This document shows, one piece after another, positions 49,390-61,299 of a stretch of 64,000 bases of DNA. The stretch is from Sclerodactyla briareus (Eukaryota > Echinodermata > Holothuroidea > Dendrochirotida > Sclerodactylidae): assembly GCA_026419785.1 (NCBI GenBank), contig JAODTK010003488.1, positions 1 through 64,000 on the forward strand, read 5' to 3'. The notes below the pieces were generated by a model. It was not told the origin of the DNA. It saw only the letters and a list, made by a program, of their open reading frames with translations, and ran no database searches. The stretch's first letter is position 1. Each line of letters opens with the position of its first letter. Position numbers and translations under genes: made by a program.

Positions 49390-49655
49390 TCCGCCGGTGG
49401 TGTGGTTGCCCCCCCATATCGATATCGTTACGGCCTATAACTGACACCAATATTGAAAGTGCAACCAGCTCATCTCATGTTTTCGGAGGTTATTGGTTTG
49501 ATGGGAGTATGGGGGGAAACTGCGTTCGTTGGCAGGATTGTAATTTTCGAGCAGGGGGGTTTTGAAAGGTATTCTGCACGCTGTACGTTCGAACTGCCAT
49601 TGTTCCATCATGACCTTTGACACAATTATCATCATCATCATCCTTGAACGTAACC
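49390..49655 (+). repeat. dispersed repeat B, copy 1
   Basis: The words CCCCCCATATCGATATCG, CATCTCATGTTTTCGGAGG, CTGTACGTTCGAA and GACACAATTATCATCATCAT occur in this order. The same order, slightly diverged, is seen at 56,800-57,060. The shared 3' end is an ATC-repeat tail, as in some LINE and SINE 3' ends, so B may be a retroposon 3' end. Confidence 0.45.
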
Positions 49656-49659
49656 ACTA

Positions 49660-50370
49660 AAGGTTAAACTCTCAAGTCGGCGGATCCGATATGATGACAA
49701 TGTATAATATGCGCTCAACACGACCCTGGATGTAATGCACTGAAGTAGTAGTACCTAGTACCTATCATGTTCAATGCCCGATATAAAACCTATTGGCTCG
49801 GTGTGGACAGGCCCAATTTACTATGAAAGTTGCCTGAGATGTATACTACGTAGGATGATTCTGTTGATTGATTCAGGCAATTTGAAAGGAAAAAGTGATT
49901 GACATACCTCTGGCTTGGAATTCTCCATGGTGTCATAATCCTGCCTGGACGATGTCTCCGCCAGGTGCATTTGAGTTGTAATATTTATTCCTTGGACAAA
50001 GTCGGAGGATGGATAATTTGGTCTTGGGTGTAATAAAATGTCTGTGGGTCTGCTTGTAAAACACGGATAACTGGATCAGACCTGAGTGGAGTGAAGTCAT
50101 ACTTTAATGTTTCTCCATATGAGCAAATGCTCGAATCATATCCTTGCCCACGGCCGTACAACACCCGAGGCCTCCAGCCCCGTATTGAAAACCAAATTGG
50201 TTCGAGCACCAATAACGAAATCCTGACGAACCCCACAAATGGAGAGGTGGTGTAAAAGGTAACACGAACAGTTGATTTTTGAAACTTTCACCGTAGGTTA
50301 TGTACAGGCATTCTTGGGTAACGAATACCAAACTGGCACCCCTTTATTTCTTACTCTGCTTCCAAGATCT
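49660..50370. other. anonymous sequence, no gene seen
   Basis: Minus-strand frames of 75-83 codons (49,985-50,331) are unrecognised. Confidence 0.3.
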
Positions 50371-50377
50371 CATTCAG

Positions 50378-50635
50378 TAAACTTAAACACCCACGACACG
50401 ACACCAACCGAGCAGAATGGAGGCATCGTGCATGGAATTGGCTCTCGAAGGCGAACGGACTCTGTAAGACGCGCAGCAACCTGCGTGAGGAGGTCCGGTA
50501 CCTCGAGGCTGCCGTCGTGTTGGCACTGATGACCGCAGACGCTAGCGCCATATACAGTCGATGGGGAAGGCCTACTTCTATCTGCAAGACTCCTGAGGAC
50601 CATGACGTACCACAAGCACGACTGACAATTGCAAG
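50378..50635 (+). CDS. possible internal exon, ATG-poor frame
   Basis: A pyrimidine-rich stretch (50,343-50,375) ends in ATTCAG at 50,377, and a perfect donor GCAAG/GTAAG follows 50,635. Between them one frame is fully open (1 + 85 codons + 2 bases). It reads KLKHPRHDTNRAEWRHRAWN, then SNLREEVRYLEAAVVLALMT and DASAIYSRWGRPTSICKTPE, ending ARLTIA. It has almost no ATG, so a start-codon search would miss it. The charged LREEVRYLEA helix before AIYSRWGR faintly recalls the start of the short-chain collagen C4-like domain (a YxRWGRxTCP motif) of marine invertebrates, but what follows does not continue the match, so no function is claimed. GC is higher than in the flanks. Confidence 0.3.
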
Positions 50636-50639
50636 GTAA

Positions 50640-52460
50640 GCCCCCAAATATAAGTTGTGTCGCTTTCCAGGAAAAGCTCAGGGAAATAGCCCTAAATCGA
50701 TAATAGCCCGAAAGTGGATGTGTTCTATCCAGATACCGTTTAATTTCTAAGGAACGCCCAAGTCACTTCTTTGAACTGCTTGGAGACAATAATATACAGC
50801 CTAAACCTACCTTTATGTTTAAAGAAGTGTCTCCAGGTGATGCACAGGGCCTCAGATGTTGCAGAAATATGTGGGAGTTGGACAAGATGGCCCCATAGCC
50901 TCTATCATTACCGCCTTTCTCCAACTGCCACACTCTTCGAGTAAGCGACCAGTCATCTCTTTGTATGTTTTTGTATGAGAATGGGGGGAAATTCTGTTAA
51001 AGTTTTCGTGCGATTGGAGATGTAGCTCACGCCCGGGGAGGGCGGGAGGGGGGGGGCAAAAGATGTTTTGCACACAGTTCGTTGCAATGTCGAACGGCAG
51101 GTGTACATTACCCCCATGACCTTGACACACAGGAGCATCATTTTCCATTAAACTGTTAACCGTGAGAGGTCATTGGTGAGGAACCATCTAGCCATCCTGT
51201 GGTTGGGGCTGAGATCGATGACGTGGGGACCACAGATGACAATCAAGACAGTCTATCCTGGAAGTGTGTTCGGTTGCTCTCACCCCACTGTACACTACAG
51301 TAGTGACGTGACCTGGGCCAATTCTGCGGCTATCGTTCTCCCAGGCTTACCTGTGAGGCCTCTGAGTAGAAGTCTCGAGAGATAACAGGACGTGTTGCCT
51401 CCATTACGCAACTTAGTGGCAATATAGTACGCTGAAGGAAAGCACTGGGTTTGAGAGCATGCTAATTGCTGATACTGCACTCGTTTCTTCAGAACTGCCT
51501 TATTTTGAGCGACTTCCGTAATGTAATCCTTCCCAAAATTTAAAGTTCTCCACTTCCTTATGGTTAATGTAGGGGGTAGTACAGATGGAACAAAACGTTT
51601 CAAATTATTGAGCCAAACTTTGTCAGATCAATTCTTACTCCAAGTTCGATGCAGACCTGTATTGATCATCCCACGGAAATCCAAGTTTTTCACTTCTTGA
51701 TATTTCCTCCCATTCCTCCCATAGTAGTGAGCGGGAACTTTTTGTGCATCAAAGAGCAGAATACAAGAAATATTATGACCTGATTTTCTGGTGATTCACT
51801 CAATTCTCAACCTTTGCAGGGAATGAGTCTAACTGTCTTTCTATCTGTTTTGTGGCCTTTGTGACTCTCACTTCTACAAGTTGATATATAGATTACATGA
51901 AGAATGATTTATGAGTTAAGCTACCTATTAAAGGACACTTGCGGGCTTCTGAAACCACAGGGTTATATCGGTATCTATAGGTCCAAACCCCATTCAATAC
52001 GATGTTCCGATGGGAGTATTGGCCTTCAAAGTTTGCAGTCCATTATGCAGAGAGAAAATTGGGTGGAGAACCCAATTGTTTGATATAAGCATGATGCTCA
52101 CACATGGAAACACAGGAAATTAATGATTATGTATTCATTGTTTCAGTATGTTGAATAAGTCAAAATTTAGCAGGAGTTTTGTTGTCTTCCTCTCTTCACC
52201 TACCACCCACTACATAGACCAGAAGCTGTTCAAGTGAAAATAAGGTGTGGAATCAGAGAAACACAAACAATTTGCAGGGTTGTGGAAGTATGACATCAAT
52301 TATCATTGCATGATGAGTTGCTTTTCAATCTTGCACAATTAGACATGCACAAACTCTTCAAAGGATTGTAGCTATTAACGAAAAGTCATATAAACTTTGG
52401 GTTTGGACTGACGCATTCAGTTGTCTCCAGCTAATATATTAAGCCTCTCATAAATATATC
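50640..52460. other. anonymous sequence, no confident gene
   Basis: No further exon could be joined to the candidate at 50,378. A frame at about 51,166-51,300 (VVGAEIDDVGTTDDNQDSLS) is acidic and protein-like but too short to judge. A G-rich patch lies at 51,036-51,055. Confidence 0.3.
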
Positions 52461-53311
52461 CCAATTCGGGGATATTATGGGTTGGCTTCGCCGTCTCCGC
52501 CACGGCGTCCGCGTCATCGGTCCGCACGCAGCCATGTCTTGGTTAGCGCCAATAAACTCTCCAACACTTGTCCGTTTGCGCAGAAACTTGGCACACATGG
52601 CCGCCTTATGAATCTCGAATTAGTTAGAAAGTGGGCGTCGCCACCTCAACGGGGTCCGCTATTGCATTAATTTTCATGATGGAAGATTTCCCGTTAGCGC
52701 AATAACTCTTTAACGATTTTATCCGATTGATCGGAACCTTGGTACACTTTGTCCGCCATAGGGGAAATCTCGGATGAGTGCGGAAGTGGGGCATCGCTTG
52801 CAACGCTGGGGGCGGCTAATTGCATAATTTCGCGAAATTTCAAGTTAGTCGGATTTGAACGAACTTGGTGGGTAGGGGACTATAGTTATTCCCGAAAAAA
52901 ATGGGAGGTCATTCAGGTCATCAAAGGTCACAAATTGTGGAATTTATGCCATTTTCCAACGTTGCAGATTTGCACGAAACTTGGTGGAATGAACTATAGT
53001 TGAATCCGAAAAAAGGTGGAGGTCCATTTCAAGCGTGCATCGGATCAAACTTGCAAAATTTATGCGATTTTCCAAACGTGTCAGAGATTTTGAACGAAAC
53101 TGGGGATGGGGGCTACATTTGTTCCTAACAAAGTTAGAAGTAATTCAAAAGCCATCATGTGCCAACACCATGGATTAACAACAAAACTTGGGATGCGTTT
53201 GTCTTGGTTTGACCAAAATGGGGGTCGTTATGGGGTTGTTAATAATTCTTCCCAATGATGGCTCAAAAGTGGGGTTTTATACACGTGGGCGGTTTACCCG
53301 CCTACATGTCT
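52461..53311 (+). repeat. repeat A, copy 3 of 3 (longest)
   Basis: It begins GGGGATATTATGGG, has a CCGTCTCCGCCACGGCG patch, then TTAGCGCAATAACTC (52,694), CTTGGTACAC, TCTCGGATGAG, GAACTTGGTGGGTAGG, AGGTCATTCAGGTCATC, CACGAAACTTGGTGG and the end GGCGGTTTACCCGCCTACAT. Landmarks match copies 1 and 2. The first 150 bp seem to be partly duplicated within the copy (a CAATAAACTCT word at about 52,549 and again as CAATAACTCTT at 52,699). Confidence 0.65.
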
Positions 53312-53382
53312 CGTGGATGTGTCTTTGTCCTATACACCTATGATTGTCCACCATCAGTTTAATTTAAATACCAAACTCCCTC

Positions 53383-53428
53383 CCTACATACCTACACCTA
53401 CCTATCCTACCTACCTACCTAGCTACCT
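53383..53428. repeat. (CCTA)n microsatellite
   Basis: CTACCTAC-type tetranucleotide repeat with interruptions. Confidence 0.85.
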
Positions 53429-53754
53429 GCATTTGTCACGCTTACTATTCTCATACACCTTGGTGCTCTTGTTGGATCATGATGAATGAAATTTGGCTAC
53501 AGACATACTAACAGGTGAGGGGCATCTGGTCTTTGTGTTCACACAAAAGTTTGAGGTCCAAAAGGTCAAGTAAGGAGCAATTTCAACCATTTTGTGATAA
53601 TATGCAAATGTTACTTGCTTCTACAGTTTTATTCGAAAAGTCAGAAAGTTGTCAGTATTATCGGTTGGGACCAATGCTACATGCAGGGGGGCCCCAGGGT
53701 AAGAGGTGGTAATTTTGAAGTCCAATGAACAAAATGCTTTTTCTCCCCCCCACC

Positions 53755-54222
53755 AGGATGCATTGGATGTCATATGCTCCGAGGGATGGCACAATACGGA
53801 CCATGTCCTCCGGCCATGATTGACTCCCATTGGCTTCCGCGTCGTGAATTACAATAAATTATAAGATTCTACTGATGGCTTATAAATGCCTAAACGATCA
53901 AGGGCCAAGCTACCTCTCTAAAATGCAGCTAGGAGATCGCTCCGATCCGGCTCACATAGGACGTTACTCGTCCCCAGGATCAATACTCGAACTTATGGTT
54001 CAAGAATGTTTTCTTACAATGCACCCTTCTTTGGAACTCTCTTCCGAACATGTGAACATTTGCCAGTCTGTCAATAACTTAAGTCTGTCCTGAAAACGTT
54101 CCTTTTCCACGAAGCATAAATGTTAGAATTGTTTCTTGGTGTTGAGCGCCACGAGAATTAAGTTTCGTAAGTTGTTTGGCGCTATAAGAACCATGTATTC
54201 ATATTATTATTATTAAAAGGTG
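53755..54222 (+). mobile_element. LINE 3' end (CR1/Jockey-like) with ATT-repeat tail
   Basis: Upstream, DSHWLP is followed, after a break, by a readable section at 53,875-54,093: MAYKCLNDQGPSYLSKMQ, then later HPSLELSSEH and VNNLSLS. This matches the common LINE ORF2 ending (HWLP..., L.YKCLN..AP.YL, ...LWN.LP). A frameshift and stops show it is dead. The 3' untranslated part runs to GGCGCTATAAGAACC and then an ATTATTATTA tail at about 54,206-54,219, which is the usual 3' signature of CR1/L2-type LINEs. The element is heavily 5' truncated. Confidence 0.75.
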
Positions 54223-54224
54223 CA

Positions 54225-55155
54225 TTTCGGTTCAATTTTGGCTCGGTTTTGTTTTAATTGTTTGGGAAGAGCACTTTCTACGCCTAACAAATAGATTCGA
54301 TGATCTGGCAGTTGGTCATATTTATTGACTAATGTAAACCGAGGGTGTTTCAGAATGGAAGTCCAAAACGATAGTTACTATACCCTGAGGTCGGGTGGTA
54401 ATGTAAGCTTCAAAAGGATTGTTTTCCTTGGACCTTACAACCGTGAATGTGTTTGTGTCACACAACTATCTGAGCTGTCAAATGAATTCAATGTTTCATT
54501 GTTTCACGTATTATTAACGCATTATGTGGAGATTAACATTTGGTATCTTTACACAGGGTTCCCGCGGTATGGGGAAACCTGGAAAAGTCATTGAATTTCA
54601 TGAATTGAATCCAGGCGTAGAATTTGCGAAATCAGTGAAAACTTGTTGAGTCATGGAAAAGTCCATGGAACTTTGGTGATTCGGTGGATGTTGTCCCTTT
54701 CTTACAGCTGTTTGCTGTTTGTGCGTTGGCTCTTTTTGTGGCTGTTTATTTGAGATTCGGTGCGAGATGGCATAAGGAGGTCATTGAAATCCTTTATTTG
54801 GTCAGAAAAAAGTGATGGAAAAGTCACGGAAATTGATTGTCCAGAATCTGTAGGAACCATGTTTACAGATTTCACTTTTCTACTGGCCCAGTTGCTCGTC
54901 TTCCCCCCTTCCCCGTCAGCGTTGAAATGGACCCTCCTAACGTATTATGCCTCGGCAGGAGAGTCAGTCGACTTCCAATCACTTGCACTGTTCTGCATAT
55001 ATACACTGTATCTTTAAAAAACACTGTTTGGTTTACTACTCATCACCACGAGGCAACTCATATGCGTGCTATTGGTGCTTGTTCCAACCTTTTTATAGCT
55101 AGGTGCTTCCAGTAATCTATGCCAGAGGATTGAGTCGATTTTGGCTGGGCTAATT
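54225..55155. other. anonymous sequence, no gene seen
   Basis: No supportable gene. GAGTCATGGAAAAGTC at 54,649 also occurs near 45,675 (GAGTCATGGAAAAGTCAAGG), so a dispersed repeat of unknown type links 45.58-45.75 kb and 54.57-54.83 kb. Confidence 0.35.
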
Positions 55156-55156
55156 G

Positions 55157-55720
55157 ATTATGTCTACCCAGGATTTTGTGATTCATTCTTTGACGTTTTC
55201 TTCCTTTCATAATATAATGAAACCACAGTACGCCTGATTATGTAGCAAATTAGACATGGATGTATGTAGATGTTCTTAGAAACATTACCTGGTTACGTTC
55301 CACAGAAGAAAAAATGACAGACAATCCAGCAAATGAGAGACTAGCTATTAGAATATTCTATTGTCTACCCGGATTGGTGAATCATTCTTTGACGTTTTCC
55401 TTCCTTTCATAATATAAGGAAACCACAGAGAGCCTGAAGTTAATTCACAAATTAGACATGTATGTATATATTAACATGTTCTTCTATTACATTATTACGG
55501 TTCCACAGGAAAGAAAAAAACCGACGTAATCCAGCAAATCAGAGACGTAGTTAATTAGATATGTCTAACTAGGATTTGTGAATTCATCTTGACGTTTTCA
55601 AATATAATAAACCACAGAAGCCTGAGTATACAAATTAGACATGTTGCATGATGTTCTTTGAATATACATGATTAGGTTCCACAGAAAAAAAAGGATCGCA
55701 GGACAGATATTAATCCAGGA
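55157..55720. repeat. tandem array, 3 units of about 205 bp
   Basis: Each unit starts ATGTCTACCCAGGATTT-like (about 55,159, 55,368 and 55,559), then has GACGTTTTC, ATAATATAA, AAACCACAG, AAATTAGACATG, GTTCCACAG, an A-run and AATCCAGCAAAT. The third unit is shorter. The units have no common open frame. GTTCCACAG plus A-run resembles a splice acceptor but no exon follows. Confidence 0.8.
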
Positions 55721-55724
55721 ACAT

Positions 55725-56795
55725 CTTATGTAGAAAGAGCGTTTTTTTCTCTAGTAGCTACAGCAAAATAAAGACAATTTGACTTATGTTTGAAAAACCT
55801 CATTAAATGTACAGCAGACAAGGAACAAAATATGCTTTTGTATCATGATCGTATGAAAAATCAATCAACCTGGGTATAATAGACAAGCAAGCCCTTCAAT
55901 GGAACTAATATCCTATGACACCTGTAAGATAGCTCATTGATAAAGGGGATTGAGATCTGTTAAATTGGCTGGAAGCCACCAAACTTCTGAGAACTTCCTG
56001 GGTCGTCCCTCTCCATGTGAAGAAATGATTGAAGTGGTGCCAGCTGCTGCACAGAAATATTTAATGTAATGTTCCTTAGACAATATTTCCCCCAGAAAGT
56101 GTAAAAAGGCTATAAAAATGAAGAAGTACATGTATTTGGAGGTATAGCTTGATGCATTAAATGTAGTGCAATCGTATGGTGCATGTTCGCCTACACCCCA
56201 GACAATGTGGTCACACAAATATTTTCTGTCCATTCACTTCCCCATATCATGACTATGCACCTACCCTCACATGGACCATGCATCCACCCCAAGGCCATAT
56301 CCGAGCTTCTGTCATTACACAATCTATTTCCGCCTCAACTTACCCCTGTCGACCCCACACTCCAATTATGCCGTATAGTGAGCATCAAAATAAGAAGGAC
56401 GATGGGTTGCCAGACTGGTACGCTGTGAAATTGCAGATTCTACATTTTGGGGTTGCGGGGTCGATAAGGGGAAGTTATTCCGTTGTTCACAGATCCATAA
56501 ACCACTTTAGCTTTGTGCATTCTATTACATAAGGCACTCCCCTGTCTCAGTCACTCGGAAAATGACAATCTCTTGAAAGCGATCACATGCAGGTCCTTTT
56601 CCTACTATTTTCTACATCGTCCAAGTGGAGCGACCACCACAGGAACCAGCTTTGTGACTGACCATTTAGGTCATGACTTCAGATTTGACAGTGGCTCACA
56701 CTTGCTGCCATGCCCAGGGTATTGGGGGTGAATCATCAATATAACCAGTCCGTGGTTGAGTGCGCACGCTTACCACTGACACTTCGGGGGAATAT
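55725..56795. other. anonymous sequence, no confident gene
   Basis: A 118-codon plus frame (56,176-56,532, overlapping an 81-codon frame) is unrecognised. A 99-codon minus frame lies at 55,934-56,233. Confidence 0.3.
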
Positions 56796-56799
56796 ACCA

Positions 56800-57060
56800 G
56801 ATTCCCCCCCACAGCATATCGTTACAGCTCATTTTAAACTGTCTCCACCACGTTCGTACCCGCAACCATTTCATCCCATGTTTTCAGATGGTATTTGGTG
56901 AGAAGTATTATGGGGGTGGGGGGAGGGGAATCTGAAGTTTTGTGTTGACCAGGATTTCGTAATATTCGGTTTTGGAGTTTTCTGAAAGACTCTTCTCACA
57001 CTGTACGTTCAAAGTCCCCTCTTACCTTGTGGACACAATAATCATAATCATCATCTCATT
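56800..57060 (+). repeat. dispersed repeat B, copy 2
   Basis: CCCCCCCACAGCATATCG, CATCCCATGTTTTCAGATGG, CTGTACGTTCAAAG and GACACAATAATCATAATCAT match copy 1 (49,390-49,655) in order and strand. Confidence 0.45.
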
Positions 57061-57357
57061 AATCAAAAAAAACTCCTAACTGGCCTATTGACAAGTACAC
57101 AATTTGGCAAGAGAGAGTAGAAGATGAATCTTCATGACGATTGCCTCCTGCCACGGTCTATAGATGATCGTCTAGGATAGGCCAAGTCCATCGGGAACAT
57201 CGGCATACCCTGAAGTGCTCTGCAAGTACGACGAAGCCTCCTTTGCTTTCCTAAACACCTAGAAATATCCAAGGAACTCAAAGAGACCTATAAGTCTGAA
57301 CTGGTTGCAGTGAGTCAATGGTTTAGGCCATGGTTCTGCCCAAAGCTCACAGTCGGT

Positions 57358-57560
57358 AATTTTTTTTTTTTACTGAGTGATTTGATGCATGGCAGGGCTG
57401 CAGACCTGATACTGCTGTACCCATTCAGCTGGTACCCATTGTAGCCAGCTCCCTTGAGCAAGACTCCCTCTGTTGGGTTGCCCGAGCAGTGTTTGTCATC
57501 TTGAGCTATAAAAGCTCTCGAGAGATTTGGGGAAAAATTGTACAGTAAATTCCTCACATT
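57358..57560 (-). mobile_element. possible retroposon with A-tail
   Basis: On the minus strand the sequence runs through GCTCAAGATGACAAACAC, GAGTCTTGCTCAAGGG and GGGTACCAGCTGAATGGG to an A12-type tail (T-run at 57,359-57,371). It looks like a SINE-type or processed insert. No tRNA-like head or target duplication was recognised. Confidence 0.3.
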
Positions 57561-57564
57561 CTCA

Positions 57565-58515
57565 CAAAATTGAGGTCTGTTTACAATTTCAAAATTTTTC
57601 CATTTTCAAAACCCTTGAAAATAAGACACTGTTTCATGATGTGTTGCAGTGTAAGGATTGGGTACTGAACCATTCTACTAACATGGAGACATCATAGTGG
57701 CAGACCTGGGTACGCACCTCTTGTTTAGTCTTGATTAAGAACGATTTTGTTTTAAGCCCTTCTTGAAGCTGGATGGTTCTCATCTGTCTACATACACAAA
57801 CAAATATGCAGCCCGACTGACTAAATACCAACACAAACACCCGAGAGTAGGTGTGCATGTGATGGCGCCACTGCAGAAATTGCCGCGAGTGGGTGTACAT
57901 AAAGCAGCAGGTAATCGGATATCAAGTATCATCGTCTTATAAAACACAGACTACACTCTTGGCAGCTTGAACCTGCACTAGGACAATGCTTCAGATGCCA
58001 CTAGCGATAGGCACGCCTTACTTACCTTTGGGGTACATTTGCTGGAACGAACAAAAACATGCTGGAAAATGAGGGGCTCTTAAAAAGGTGCAATATTCAT
58101 ATGAAGGGAAATTGCAGGAGCTGAGTTAGGTATCCTCTCAAACAGGAGGCACAAAAACAGAAGCTACAAGACTATTCAATCTTATGCTCACTGTAATGCC
58201 CTCAACTGCAGCACTAGAGCATGAAATTGTTCACTTAGCAGGACCAATGCAATGCATCTGCTTAGATGGGGCATTGGTCCGTCCTGGTAGCAACTGGGAA
58301 CAAGGCAACGTCTTATACTTTATGTTATGGAGAAAGACCACCTCGGTGCATTTCATTAGCAATCACGGTCTGTGATATGTGAAAATGCTTACGTCACAAT
58401 AGCAAGAATATCACCTAACTGACGTCCTAGTGTAAACTAGAGCTAAGCCAAACCAAACTGTCAATGAGACAGTGTATCAAACTTTTTCAAGATAGGTTCA
58501 ATGTACATTTCCTCC
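57565..58515. other. anonymous sequence, no gene seen
   Basis: Nothing recognisable. Confidence 0.35.
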
Positions 58516-58519
58516 AGTT

Positions 58520-58690
58520 TGCCCAAGAAGTGGAAACAGTTTTCATCAAGATTTTGTAACTTGTGCAAAAAATTGCACACACACGCTAGAAAACGATAAT
58601 TCGACTGCAGAATCTTAGGATGAGGCCCTTCAGTGTTTCAAACGATACGTTAAGTCATTGGCGTCATACGCGCCGACTTAACGTGGATCA
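58520..58690 (+). repeat. dispersed repeat, partner at 15,485-15,640
   Basis: CTTAGGATGAGGCCCTTCAG, TAATTCGACTGCAGAATC and AGTTTGCCCAAGAAGT match the copy near 15.6 kb. This copy lacks the T8A microsatellite. Confidence 0.45.
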
Positions 58691-58694
58691 ATGC

Positions 58695-60440
58695 ATACGT
58701 TTATGATGTACCGCGGGCAATATTTTTGCTGTAATCTAATGCATCTGAATGGGAGGGCTCCTCAATTATTCGCTGGGTTTGTTGACATGATATTGCCTGT
58801 AATTGTAAATGGTACACGACTGGGATAAGTTTGAAATACTCAAAAATTCTGGACTCAGGGTTATGAAGTATATTCCTTTCATTTCAAAGCAATCCTACTG
58901 CATCCGGTGTTAGTTTTCGACTTCCACATGCATGGGCATCATCCATTCTCCCAGGGTGTTCAAGACGATAATGCCTAAAAAAAGGTTCTGGCAGAGTGTA
59001 TGGTTGTTGTATTATGTCCATCCTCTCATACATTTCGAGTCAGATGTTCACAGCAAAGGTGGGAGGTTTGTCACAGCATTGCTTTATTATGGTCATTATG
59101 TGTAGGGTCCAGTGATATATGGTATGCTCTCTTCACCTTCACTGTTTGATTATGCTCTTCACCTTCAAAATACATATGTGGGATTACCAAGAACCGAAAT
59201 TATTCACACAAAATTTGGCAAAATCTGTTCTAAATATTACATCGAGTGTTTCTTCCTTGGTAAATGATGTTACACTTTGACAGCTGTGGAGCCATTATCA
59301 CACCACTACCCTAAACTGCAATTATACACAAAGTTTTCCTGTATTATCAAAAGTGACTGTAGAATTGGTTTTTGTGAAAAGGGAAGTTTCCCTGAAAGGT
59401 GAAGGTTGGCAGAGTCAGGGTAAATTCCATCATCCATCTGTACTATCAGGTCGAATGTCTCTCTCCCCCCCCCCCCCCCCCATGGGATGATTCTTGAAGA
59501 GGAAATCTGAGCTCTCTGATTTCCCCACATCATTTTCATTCAACATATGGCTGCCAGGCCGCTCGAATGGGCAATGGGTTGTCTGTTTCAATGTCAAAAG
59601 TGCCTGGCTTCAATTTGTTTTGTAAGAAGGACACGAATGGTGGAATTAGGATGTTATATCGAACAAACCAAAGTCTGCAAATTTCAGCAGACAGGCCTGT
59701 TATCAGGACGATGGCTCTCCCTGAAGACAATCCTGCGGGAGGAGATCTGATTACCTTTGTTATAAGAGATTATTTGCTTCCAAACTCTCACACTTCAAAA
59801 CGAGGGCGAGCTTCCATGAATGTTTGAGAGAATTTTATTGTTGCTAATTTCATCTCTGCCTAACACTTTCTTGAGACATTATGTTTTCGAGTTTGTATAA
59901 TTTATAACCACCACCTCCAGTTGAACTGGTCCTCGATCTTGACAAATGTCCACCATGAAGGAACCCAGCGGGTTTCGGGAGTAGGCATTGTTCCACAAAT
60001 GGGTTCTGCTAACCTCCAAAATTTTGCACCATTCGAGTTTATTGGGATTTTAGCGAATTCGGTTGGTGTGACTACTTCTGATCCTGTCATTTCAATCAAA
60101 TTTGTTTGATTTGTGTGATTTCATGAACTCTGTTGGATTTGAAAACTTGAATGGAAATAAATACATCAGTCCTGAGTATGAGTCTTCTTAGGTTAAGGAG
60201 TCCGTTGTAGAAGTGTTGTGCAGCAAAGGCATGTCTAGTCCTATGTAACATGGAATGTGTCATTTGATGGAGGCACATTTTTCCAGAGTACTTTATTAGG
60301 TAGCCACTAGGTTTTCATGGAATGCAGCCCATGTTCCTCAGCGAATTCTGGTTTAAAAAAATGAATATTCTTCTATTGCAAAAGTACCATAAATTCAGAT
60401 CCTATACTACTTGGTGATAAAACTACCGTTTTCCACCCCT
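58695..60440. other. anonymous sequence with one odd open frame
   Basis: C17 run at 59,465-59,481. A plus frame at 59,567-59,830 reads MGNGLSVSMSKVPGFNLFCK and later PVIRTMALPEDNPAGGDLIT. It has a protein-like composition, but I place it in no family. Confidence 0.25.
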
Positions 60441-60445
60441 CTACC

Positions 60446-60490
60446 AGGGGCATATCCAGAAGTTTTCAGTATGGGATGGGGGGGGGGCAC
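60446..60490 (+). mobile_element. family F-like end
   Basis: CAGGGGCATATCCAGAAG, a T-run, then an 11-base G-run and GCACAAGG resemble the family F start (CAGGGGCGT...TTTT...G-run...ACA). The other end was not found. Confidence 0.35.
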
Positions 60491-61295
60491 AAGGCCTCTG
60501 ATTGGAAGGCCATTCTAGGGGGTTCTGTCCGCCTCTTCTTTTCCTCTATTTGAAAACAAAAATTGCCCAATACCTGCTGGCCATTTCTGCTCTTTGAAGA
60601 GGGCCAGGCTTCTAAAATGGTACTTTTGGTATAACAAATTCATTTATATTTATGCATCTAATGCTCAGGATTTCATTCTTTCTTACTGTCAATAGCGGTG
60701 GCTCACATCTGTTTGGGCCCCACTAAATCTGCCCCCTGGCTACGAACAGGTCTTGGACTGCATTGGCTCTCGACTATGCCTTGCATTATGATGTTCAATG
60801 GTAGGATGGCTACGCACTTATTGCAGTTTATTAGTCGACATAGTTCCCATATTGGGGGGATTGCGGGAGTGGTCTGGGCAATTAGACAGTGGTACAACAG
60901 ATTCCCTACAGTTTTTAATTTGCATTAATTTCGAGCATGTCAACTTGAGCATGTCTAATCCAAAATGACTCACATTGGAGACAGTTTTCCCTAATGGCAG
61001 TCATGAAGCTGACCCAGGGGGCATGTCTTCTTATTGGGATAATGTATAAACAGTGGCTGTCCTATAAGTGGTCATTTCCTGAGGGAATTTCAAATCACCT
61101 AAGTGACTGGGGGTGTTTTTAATGTTTTATTTTATTTGTATGGTATATTGCTGAGAGAGCATCATTCCTATTCAAGGCCAGACAAGGATGCAGACCTGGA
61201 TACTTCACCTATTGTCAGCTGCGATCTCACAGGTACAGGGAATACAGGCAAATGCCTCGTTGGCGTTACCTTAATGTGGGGGGGGGGGGTATGGT
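60491..61295. other. anonymous sequence, no gene seen
   Basis: No supportable gene. A 76-codon plus frame at 60,698-60,928 is unrecognised. Confidence 0.3.
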
Positions 61296-61299
61296 AATC

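Noticed and set aside
55157-55720. CRISPR-like array
   Set aside because: The units are about 205 bp and similar throughout, with no short repeat/unique spacer pattern, and the DNA is of animal type.
59567-59830. Bacterial acyl-CoA thioesterase contamination
   Set aside because: The resemblance covers only about 17 residues, the rest does not fit, and the flanks are ordinary for this window.
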